The notes under the pieces: model-generated
What the model saw: the letters and a program-made list of their open reading frames with translations, nothing else
Database searches by the model: none
Told to the model about the DNA's origin: nothing
Made by a program: the position numbers and the translations under genes
Shown here: positions 1-5,056 of the stretch, piece by piece
How the letters are laid out: every line of letters begins with the position of its first letter
Position numbering within the stretch: position 1 is the first letter of the stretch
NCBI GenBank assembly: GCA_050014815.1
Contig: JBEKCP010000077.1
Coordinates: 1-13,841 of the forward strand
Source of the DNA: JBEKCP01 sp050014815
GTDB lineage: Bacteria; Planctomycetota; Planctomycetia; Pirellulales; Thermoguttaceae
Length of the DNA stretch: 13,841 nucleotides
Reading direction: 5' to 3'

Positions 1-1
1 T

Positions 2-277
2 GCAGGCCGCCGGAACCGGCTGAAATGGAAGGGCCTGACCGATGCCAGGCGTGAAAGGCTGCGGCAGGCGGCCTTACGGATCAAGCCCTGGACTCGTTCT
101 ACGGGCCCGAAAACGCCGGAGGGCAAACGCCGCGTGGCCCTCAACGGTGCAAAGAGGCAGCGTGGCGACGTGTTCATACGAGCTTTGCAGCGGGAACTGG
201 AGGCGATTCAGCAGGTAATCGCCGCCGTGACCGCCTGCCGGAATGCGGTGCTGCGGTCCACAGGCCCGAGCTGCTGA
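2..277 (+). CDS. Small basic STGPKTPEG-motif protein, 3' part (5' end outside window)
   Basis: The reading frame enters from the left edge and stops with TGA at 275-277, leaving 91 visible residues. It is rich in Arg and Lys and contains WKGLTDARRERLRQAAL followed by PWTRSTGPKTPEGKRRVALNG. This resembles a small uncharacterised family that I associate with planctomycete genomes, in which an RLRQAAL helix precedes an STGPKTPEGKAR motif and a charged helical tail. The tail here (FIRALQRELEAIQQVIAAVTACR) looks helical, with heptad-like hydrophobic spacing. The function is unknown; the basic composition could mean nucleic-acid binding, but that is a guess. The true start is not visible. Confidence 0.6.
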   Translation, partial: AGRRNRLKWKGLTDARRERLRQAALRIKPWTRSTGPKTPEGKRRVALNGAKRQRGDVFIRALQRELEAIQQVIAAVTACRNAVLRSTGPSC

Positions 278-893
278 TCCAGGGATTCTTCTTGGACCGA
301 TGGAGATCGCCAGGGCTTTCGACTACATCCAAATCAGCCTGCATAGGGACATCCACCATCTCCAGGGCCATTTTTTCGATATCGGCCGATGGTATAGGTG
401 ATTACGGCCCGCCAAGAAGCACGCCAAGCCGCTGGTCGCGTTGCAGACCCGATCGACCGGGAGGCCACCAATCTACACAAGCGATCCTGGGGCATGCCAA
501 GGGCCTTGGCGGGCTTGCGTGCTCGCCCCGGCATTGCCACCCACACCGCCGCTCATAACAGCACACCACCACGAAAAATTCAGCTTGCTCAAAGCGGTAC
601 GCACGGGGTCGATGTTTTTACAACTCGGGGTTCACATCGCCCCGGCGGTGCGGCTGCCGGCCGTCCAGGCCCGGGAGGGGCGGCCGCATCGGCGGCGAGA
701 TGGGCTCCCATTGATCTTGGCTCTGGCGGTGGTTTCTGGAAGCCGTTTGTCGCACGTTTCCCCGGGAAAGTTTAGCAGGAACATCGACCATTTTCCTGGA
801 CTGGTTCACCCAAACATCGGTGCGGCTCTCATGGCAGATTGAACCAAGTGCCATAGCTCGGGCCGGTCGGGAGCAAGTTCGTGATTGGCTGGC
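278..893. other. Gene-poor stretch, no supported gene
   Basis: I see no convincing gene here. Open frames exist on both strands but none has a recognisable motif, a ribosome binding site or family-like composition. The least random stretch is on the minus strand from about 395 down to 280, which reads PSADIEKMALEMVDVPMQAD and then DLDVVESPGDLHRSKKNPW. It begins just after an in-frame TAA and has no family that I recognise, so it could be a decayed gene piece. A plus-strand frame around 717-941 ends in DWLAHPTG, which is shared with a second site near 4540. Neither is called as a gene. Confidence 0.5.
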
Positions 894-916
894 TCATCCT
901 ACCGGGGCCTCGATCC
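881..916 (+). repeat. 36-bp dispersed repeat, copy 1
   Basis: This segment matches 4534-4569 at 31 of 36 positions without gaps, in the same orientation. On the minus strand it encodes the C-terminal end and stop codon of a zinc-ribbon family (IEAPVG then TGA here, IEDPAG then TGA in copy 2). On the plus strand it reads RDWLAHPTG here and RERLAHPAG in copy 2. The similarity stops near the GTGA at its left edge, and on the right at GATCC, so what is shared is the tail end of the minus-strand gene plus a few bases beyond its stop. Confidence 0.75.
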
Positions 917-1010
917 GCACCATATAGAAGCTGCCCTTCCCGGGCGTCAGTTCGGCACCGCAGCGGGCGCAGAGCAGCGGCGCGCGGCCAGAGATGTCAT
1001 ATCCGTCCAT
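894..1010 (-). pseudogene. Zinc-ribbon small protein, copy A: N-terminal half joined to last few residues
   Basis: The 38-residue frame starts MDGYDISGRAPLLCARCGAE and ends FYMVRIEAPVG then TGA. The CARC pair and the GAELTPGKGSFYMVRIEA segment match the N-terminus of a small family in which a second CxxC pair is expected near the C-terminus. That second half is absent here, but it is present as a separate fragment at 4547-4723. The last four codons plus the stop resemble the very end of that fragment, so the gene seems to have lost its middle while keeping both ends. The bases GGATCGA occur both after the N-terminal VR (V-R-I-E) and before the C-terminal end (W-I-E), which is a plausible deletion microhomology. 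With only one CxxC it is unlikely to fold as a normal zinc ribbon. A longer upstream minus-strand start is possible but lacks family-like sequence. Confidence 0.6.
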
Positions 1011-1183
1011 GGTGTCATTGTACGCTTCCGGCCGCCGGTGCCATCGGGCTTTGCGCGCCGGTGAGCCCCTGGCCAAACGGGGGAGGGCGCATCGACTCTC
1101 ATTCCGGCGCCCGCGAGTGAACCAGACAGTGTACTACCTCTGGCGCGAAGCAGTCCCGAAATGAACAACCTTTCTTGGCATGG

Positions 1184-1212
1184 TTCACAAAAGCGAGGTT
1201 TCCCGTTATGCT
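1184..1212 (+). promoter_or_regulatory. Candidate sigma-70-type promoter for the PEP-CTERM hydrolase
   Basis: TTCACA at 1184-1189 matches the -35 consensus at 5 of 6 positions, and TATGCT at 1207-1212 matches the -10 at 4 of 6, with a 17-bp spacer. Transcription would begin near 1219. That leaves only about 8 nt before the ATG at 1227, but about 26 nt, including a strong Shine-Dalgarno, before the GTG at 1245. This fits the later start. It is inferred from consensus matching only. Confidence 0.45.
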
Positions 1213-1230
1213 AGAGGGCAGGCTGAATGG

Positions 1231-1237
1231 AAAGGAG
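1231..1237 (+). promoter_or_regulatory. Shine-Dalgarno AAAGGAG that decides the start at 1245
   Basis: AAAGGAG lies 7 nt upstream of GTG 1245 and inside the frame if ATG 1227 were used. No comparable site precedes ATG 1227; the closest is a purine run at 1213-1217. Confidence 0.6.
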
Positions 1238-1244
1238 CGTCTCC

Positions 1245-3098
1245 GTGCGGCCAACGGGATGGGTCTTACTGGCAGCGCTGATCTGCGGCTCCGCTGTGGC
1301 CGACGACATGCAGCGGGGCTGCAACTTGCCGCTCTTCAACAGTAGTATCAACTTGACTCAGCTCGCCCAGTCGCTCGCCGAGTTCAAAGCCGACGGCGGC
1401 CAGTATGTGGCGGTCAACGTCTGGTGGTTCCAGGACAATATCAACTCGACTGTCATCCAGCCAAACTACAGTCTGTACAGTGTCACCGACACCACGGTCA
1501 CCAACACCATCGCTGCGATCCAAGCCCAGGGCCTGCAGGCGGTGCTGAAGCCTCTGGTCGATCTGAGCAACGATTCGAGTCATTGGCGCGGGCAAATCGC
1601 AGGCGGCAGCACGTGGTTCAACGGCACCAACGGCTACGACAGTTTCCTTGAACATTATGCCGGCATCGCCGCCCAAAACAACGTCGCCATGTTCGTGGTC
1701 GGAACGGAACTGAGCGCGACCAACGGCCAGACGAGCAACTGGACCACCGCGATCAGCGACGTGAGGGCGGCGGGTTACACGGGCAAGCTGACCTATGCGG
1801 CCAATTGGGGCAGCGGTAGTTCCGTGATCGAGAGCCCCGTGGCCTGGTGGGGTTCGCTGGATTACATCGGTATCGACGCCTACTACCCTTTATCGGGCAC
1901 GACCCTTGCGCAGTTGAACTCGGCCTGGGCAAGTCAAGCTAGCACCATCAACACGTGGTGGAATGCCCTTCCCGCCGCCCAGCAGAAGCCCGTCCTGTTC
2001 ACCGAAGTCGGCTACGTGAACAACGCCCCCGACCCACAGACGCAGGCGAACAGCTACCAGGCGCTGCTGTTGAACTTGTGGGGGAACGAACCGTGGTTCA
2101 AGGGGACTTATTGGTGGGACTGGACCCCGGCCACGCCCCCGCTCAACTACGACAACTTCATCTTTCAGGGCAAGCCGGCGGAACAGGTGATGAAGGCCTA
2201 CTACTGCACGCCGGGAAGCTGGTCGGCTGCCCCAGCCGACGGCGCGTGGCAACACACGGCAAACTGGAGCGGCGGACCACCCCCGGGGGCCAGTGACGGC
2301 AGCACCGTCAGCAGGCACACGGCCCTGTTCAACGCGGCCAGCAGCACCACGACGATCATCCCGGACGCCAACCGCAACGTACAGAACATCACCTTCGACA
2401 CCGCCGCGGCCTCCGCCTACACGATCGGCACAACGGGCGGCAACGCCCTGCTGCTGAGCGACGGCGGCACCGTGCAGACAACGGCCGCGGTCGCCAATCC
2501 CCAAAAGGTCAACGCCCCCTTGGTGCTGGAAAACGCCGTGTCCTCCGCCAACGGCGTCTACACCTTCACCAGCGGCGCGGCCGGCGGCACGGCGACACTC
2601 AGTTTCGGCGGCGCAATCCAGGGCGCGGCCACCGCCGGCACCACCCTGCTGACGCTCAGCGGAGCCAACAGCGGGGCCAACACCATCGGCGGAAACATCT
2701 CCAACGGCACGGGCGGCGGCAACCTCGCGGTCACCAAGGCCGGCGCTGGCACCTGGGTCCTTTCCGGCTCGAACACCTACAGCGGCGGCACGACGGTGAG
2801 CAATGGCCTCCTGGTGATCAACCGCAGCGCGGCCCTGCCGACCGGCTCGATCCTTTCGATCGGGGCCAGCGGATCGGTGGAGCTGGGCGATTCGACGCTC
2901 AACGGCAGTGCGATCCCGCTGGGCAACTCGGGCCCAGCCGGCACGTTGGCTTCGCAAGGGGCCGCCGCCGACGGCATCCACGCGGTGCCGGAGCCCGGCA
3001 CACTCGTGCTCCTGGCCGCCGCCGCCACCTGCGGATTGGCTGTCTGGCGGCGGAAGAAGGGATTGCGGATTAGGGATTGGAGTTTCGCGGCCAACTGA
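1245..3098 (+). CDS. Secreted GH113-like glycoside hydrolase with beta-strand repeat and PEP-CTERM anchor
   Basis: The protein has 617 residues from GTG 1245 (623 from ATG 1227). A signal peptide, MRPTGWVLLAALICGSAVA, precedes the mature start DD. Residues 20-320 form a TIM-barrel glycosidase resembling family GH113 (beta-mannanase type). The likely acid/base Glu is at about 155 in FVVGTELS and the nucleophile Glu at about 254 in PVLFTEVGY; LTYAANWG, LDYIGIDAYYPLS and WFKGTYWWDW also fit the family. Residues 325-480 are Gly/Thr/Ser/Ala-rich beta-structure with a WSAAPADGAWQHTANWSGG segment typical of planctomycete secreted proteins. Residues 492-525 match the autotransporter-associated beta-strand repeat (KAGAGTWVLSGSNTYSGGTT). 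Residues 582-605 are a PEP-CTERM sorting signal: VPEPGT, hydrophobic helix, then WRRKK, normally processed by an exosortase. About 12 residues follow the basic cluster, more than usual, and are encoded by a heptanucleotide array. The likely role is exported polysaccharide hydrolysis; mannan is only the family's best known substrate. It appears monocistronic with its own promoter. Confidence 0.87.
   Translation: MRPTGWVLLAALICGSAVADDMQRGCNLPLFNSSINLTQLAQSLAEFKADGGQYVAVNVWWFQDNINSTVIQPNYSLYSVTDTTVTNTIAAIQAQGLQAVLKPLVDLSNDSSHWRGQIAGGSTWFNGTNGYDSFLEHYAGIAAQNNVAMFVVGTELSATNGQTSNWTTAISDVRAAGYTGKLTYAANWGSGSSVIESPVAWWGSLDYIGIDAYYPLSGTTLAQLNSAWASQASTINTWWNALPAAQQKPVLFTEVGYVNNAPDPQTQANSYQALLLNLWGNEPWFKGTYWWDWTPATPPLNYDNFIFQGKPAEQVMKAYYCTPGSWSAAPADGAWQHTANWSGGPPPGASDGSTVSRHTALFNAASSTTTIIPDANRNVQNITFDTAAASAYTIGTTGGNALLLSDGGTVQTTAAVANPQKVNAPLVLENAVSSANGVYTFTSGAAGGTATLSFGGAIQGAATAGTTLLTLSGANSGANTIGGNISNGTGGGNLAVTKAGAGTWVLSGSNTYSGGTTVSNGLLVINRSAALPTGSILSIGASGSVELGDSTLNGSAIPLGNSGPAGTLASQGAAADGIHAVPEPGTLVLLAAAATCGLAVWRRKKGLRIRDWSFAAN
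3059..3079 (+). repeat. Tandem GGGATTG-type heptads at the 3' end of the coding region
   Basis: There are three 7-bp units: gggattg, cggatta and gggattg. They encode the GLRIRDW segment that follows the basic end of the PEP-CTERM signal. As 7 is not a multiple of 3, successive units are read in different frames. A second, different heptad array begins 13 bp later. Confidence 0.65.
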
Positions 3099-3127
3099 CA
3101 ACTGACTACTGACACCTGACACCTACA
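3093..3127 (+). repeat. Tandem AACTGAC-type heptads spanning the stop codon
   Basis: The units are aactgac, aactgac, tactgac and acctgac, followed by a degenerate acctaca. The TGA stop of the hydrolase (3096-3098) lies inside the first unit. From memory, short heptad runs of this kind are seen in some planctomycete intergenic regions; this could not be checked here. Confidence 0.7.
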
Positions 3128-3129
3128 AA

Positions 3130-3248
3130 GCTGCCGTGGCAGGCAGATGACGGGAAGGTCTCCCAGGAGACTCTCTCCGTGCCAAACCGACCCTACGCTA
3201 TTTGAATTGGCACTTATGCTTTCCCGAGCTTGGTCCTGCCACGGCAGC
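3130..3248. repeat. 14-bp perfect inverted repeat bracketing 91 bp
   Basis: GCTGCCGTGGCAGG at 3130-3143 is the exact reverse complement of CCTGCCACGGCAGC at 3235-3248. Each arm is also internally palindromic (CTGCC, two bases, GGCAG), so each could fold alone or the two could pair across 91 bp. The enclosed DNA contains a further small palindrome (GTCTCCCAGGAGAC, about 3160-3175) and no gene. It might be a small non-autonomous palindromic element or a transcription-related structure between the two genes. No T-tract follows, so a classic intrinsic terminator is not supported. Confidence 0.5.
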
Positions 3249-3373
3249 CGTTTTCTTGCGCGGGCGCTGGCCCTGCCGTTTGCGTCGGCTTCTCGCAGAA
3301 GAGATAATGGGGGCCGTCGTTGGCCCGCCGCCCAGCCGGGCCCAAATCGCCAAGAACCACGCCCCGCCGACCC

Positions 3374-4255
3374 ATGAATACACGAAGACTCCTTTTCCCG
3401 GGACTTCTGGCGGTCCTCATCCTTTGTGCCGCCGCCCTGGCGGAGCCGAAGGTCCTCTACGAAAAGACCTCGACCTACAACACGGTCGTGGTCACCGAGG
3501 ACGAACACGGCCTGCGGACCTTGCTATTCGAGAAAGGTGGGGCTCGTCAGAGCGTTGTCAAGCTGGGAGACCCCGATCACGTCGATTTGCCATACTGCCA
3601 GGCAATGCCGGCGGCCCTGGCCCTGGTTGAGCAGCCGCGGCGGGTCTTGATCGTCGGCCTCGGGGGCGGTACTATCCCGACCTTCCTCCACAAACATTAT
3701 CCACAAACGATGATCGACGTGGTGGACATCGACCCCGTGGTGGTCGAGGTGGCGAAGAAGTTCTTCGGATTTCGTGAGGACCACACACTGCGGGCGCAGG
3801 TGGAGGACGGCCGGCGGTTCATCGAGAACTGCCGCGAGCCCTACGACATGATCCTCCTGGACGCCTACGGCTCCGAGAACATCCCCTACCCTCTGGCGAC
3901 ACAGGAGTTTCTCCAGGCCGTGCGCCGGGCGCTGCGGCCGGGCGGCGTCGTCGCTGGAAACGTCTGGAGCCGGGAGTCGAATCCGCTCTACGACTCAATG
4001 GTCCGCACCTACCAGGAGGTGTTTGAAGAGCTTTACGTCCTGGATCTACAGGATTCCGGCAACAAGATCCTCGTCGCCCTGCCGCGGAAGCAGGGCGTGC
4101 GGCGAGCGGACTGGGCTGGGACGGCCAGAAGGATCTCACAGGAAAAGCACTTCCGCTTCGACATGGGGGACCTGGTCGAGCACGGCTACCGCTACGAGAG
4201 AGAGAAGAACGCGGCGGGCCGTGTCCTGACGGACAAGAAAGGGGTTCCCGAGTAA
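3374..4255 (+). CDS. Exported spermidine-synthase-fold (SAM methyltransferase-like) protein
   Basis: The protein has 293 residues from ATG 3374, chosen because it begins a signal peptide (MNTRRLLFPGLLAVLILCAA, cleavage after ALA before EPK). An upstream ATG at 3320 would bury that signal; no strong Shine-Dalgarno is seen for either. Residues 25-85 look like the N-terminal beta-domain of spermidine synthases (YEKTSTYNTVVVTED). The Rossmann core has RRVLIVGLGGGTIPTF (about 90-105), then IDVVDIDP (115-121), VEDGRRFI (143-150), YDMILLDAYG (157-166) and ALRPGGVV. The usual GGGDG motif is GGGTI here, and the D-S/T-x-D-P motif is LDAYGS, keeping only the first Asp. Aminopropyl transfer is therefore doubtful, and a different small-molecule methyl or alkyl transfer is possible. 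An exported form is odd because S-adenosyl donors are cytoplasmic, so the N-terminus may instead act as a membrane anchor. Confidence 0.8.
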   Translation: MNTRRLLFPGLLAVLILCAAALAEPKVLYEKTSTYNTVVVTEDEHGLRTLLFEKGGARQSVVKLGDPDHVDLPYCQAMPAALALVEQPRRVLIVGLGGGTIPTFLHKHYPQTMIDVVDIDPVVVEVAKKFFGFREDHTLRAQVEDGRRFIENCREPYDMILLDAYGSENIPYPLATQEFLQAVRRALRPGGVVAGNVWSRESNPLYDSMVRTYQEVFEELYVLDLQDSGNKILVALPRKQGVRRADWAGTARRISQEKHFRFDMGDLVEHGYRYEREKNAAGRVLTDKKGVPE

Positions 4256-4296
4256 TCCGGGCTAGACTTTCCCCAGCGGCCTGCCACTTGGGTATC

Positions 4297-4310
4297 AGAC
4301 CCTATGGTCT
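4297..4310 (+). terminator. Small hairpin downstream of 4255, weak terminator candidate
   Basis: AGACC (4297-4301), a CTAT loop and GGTCT (4306-4310) form a perfect 5-bp stem 42 nt after the stop codon. It is short and is followed by TCCTGATG rather than a run of T, so it is only a weak candidate. Confidence 0.2.
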
Positions 4311-4481
4311 TCCTGATGTGGAACTTGGCAACATGTTATGGCGGCACAGCAGGGTCGCCGCCTGGTAGTTCCAACCCTGGAGACGTGATAGACTGATCGG
4401 TAGTGCAACCGTGACCACGATGGAACGAGCGGCGACCGCCTTACGAACCGCTGGCATTGGCATGGCAGGTTGTTGGTAAGC

Positions 4482-4580
4482 ATGGTTACCGACCCAAAGG
4501 CCCGAACTCTCTACGACGACTGGAAAGCCCGCCGTGAGCGGCTGGCTCATCCTGCCGGGTCTTCGATCCATTGCCGGTAG
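4482..4580 (+). CDS. Short LAHPAG-motif ORF, probably a 5' remnant
   Basis: The 32-residue frame MVTDPKARTLYDDWKARRER continues LAHPAGSSIHCR and stops with TAG at 4578-4580. The charged helical start followed by RLAHPAG resembles the beginning of a small planctomycete protein family that normally runs on well past this motif; that is recollection, not a search. Here the sequence after LAHPAG is simply the antisense of the zinc-ribbon fragment on the other strand, so the plus-strand gene seems to have been cut at this point. The two frames overlap tail to tail over 4547-4580. No clear ribosome binding site is seen. The function is unknown. Confidence 0.35.
   Translation: MVTDPKARTLYDDWKARRERLAHPAGSSIHCR
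4534..4569 (+). repeat. 36-bp dispersed repeat, copy 2
   Basis: This is the second copy of the segment at 881-916 (31 of 36 positions identical, same orientation). It covers the stop codon and last codons of the minus-strand zinc-ribbon fragment and the RERLAHPAG codons on the plus strand. Confidence 0.75.
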
Positions 4581-4723
4581 CATGGCCCGCAGAGATAGAG
4601 GACAAGCCGCCGATACACTTGGTCGAGCAGCTCTCGCATCCGCTCAATCAGACGCTCGATCTCCGCCCCGGGATCGAGCTTCATGTCCTCATCCGAGAAG
4701 CTCGGCGGCGAGGGATCGGCCAT
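4547..4723 (-). pseudogene. Zinc-ribbon small protein, copy B: C-terminal half only
   Basis: The 58-residue stretch begins MADPSPPSFSDEDMKLDPGA, contains a helical EIERLIERMRELLDQVYRRL segment, and ends LCGPCYRQWIEDPAG then TGA. It carries the second CxxC pair (C45, C48 counted from MADPSPP), while the first pair and its GAELTPGKGSFYMVRIEA context are missing upstream. Those occur instead in the fragment at 894-1010. The frame stays open beyond 4723 into DNA that also holds the exonuclease III remnant on the other strand, but that part has no family-like sequence. The join near 4723 is therefore probably a breakpoint. On the minus strand this piece lies before copy A and 3.5 kb away, so the two are separate damaged copies and not one gene split by an insertion. 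Confidence 0.6.
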
Positions 4724-4796
4724 GAGGGTGGGCAAGTACGAGTAGCCGGTCGGGAGATGACCTTGACCCGATTCCGGCGGCAGTGCATCACCAGCC

Positions 4797-5009
4797 ATGA
4801 AGATCGCCACCTGGAACATCAACTCGGTCCGAGCCCGACTGGACAGGCTACTGGCGTGGCTCCAGAAGGCCCAGCCGGACCTGCTGTGCCTCCAGGAAAC
4901 CAAGGTCACCGACGACAAGTTCCCCTACGAGCCGATCCGGGAGGCGGGTTACCACGTGGTGGCCTGCAGCCAGAAGATCTACAACGGCGTGGCGGCCGTC
5001 CGAGCGTGA
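4797..5009 (+). pseudogene. xthA: Exonuclease III (exodeoxyribonuclease III), N-terminal remnant
   Basis: The frame MKIATWNINSVRARLDRLLA continues with CLQETK and GYHVVACSQKIYNGVA, which is the conserved N-terminus of Xth-type AP endonucleases. Asn7 and Glu34 of the metal-binding site are in the expected positions. The family is about 250-270 residues long, but homology ends near residue 66 and a TGA follows four codons later. The later catalytic residues, including the DxN motif and the C-terminal SDH motif, are absent. The frame after the TGA reads LPASAWQDVAPEAMNDYV to a second stop and has no Xth character. It is a 3'-deleted gene that cannot be active. Its 3' edge abuts the end of the oppositely transcribed oxidoreductase gene. 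Confidence 0.82.
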
Positions 5010-5056
5010 CTGCCGGCGAGCGCCTGGCAGGATGTCGCGCCTGAGGCCATGAACGA

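Noticed and set aside
441..842. 133-codon plus-strand frame in the left gap
   Set aside because: Irregular composition, no ribosome binding site, no recognisable motif; treated as chance.
1890..3122. Long minus-strand open frame (410 codons) opposite the PEP-CTERM hydrolase
   Set aside because: Antisense shadow in GC-rich DNA; Gly/Arg/Ala-rich without motifs, while the plus strand encodes a recognisable protein.
3206..3225. Sigma-54-like TTGGCAC...GCTTT sequence upstream of the spermidine-synthase-like gene
   Set aside because: The GG to GC spacing does not fit the required GG-N10-GC; the next dinucleotide at that distance is TT.
894..4723. One zinc-ribbon gene split by a 3.5-kb insertion
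   Set aside because: The C-terminal piece lies upstream of the N-terminal piece on the minus strand, and copy A also carries its own C-terminal end and stop.
4571..5044. 157-codon plus-strand frame over the decayed region
   Set aside because: It is antisense to the zinc-ribbon fragment and then out of frame with the exonuclease III remnant, both of which explain the sequence better.
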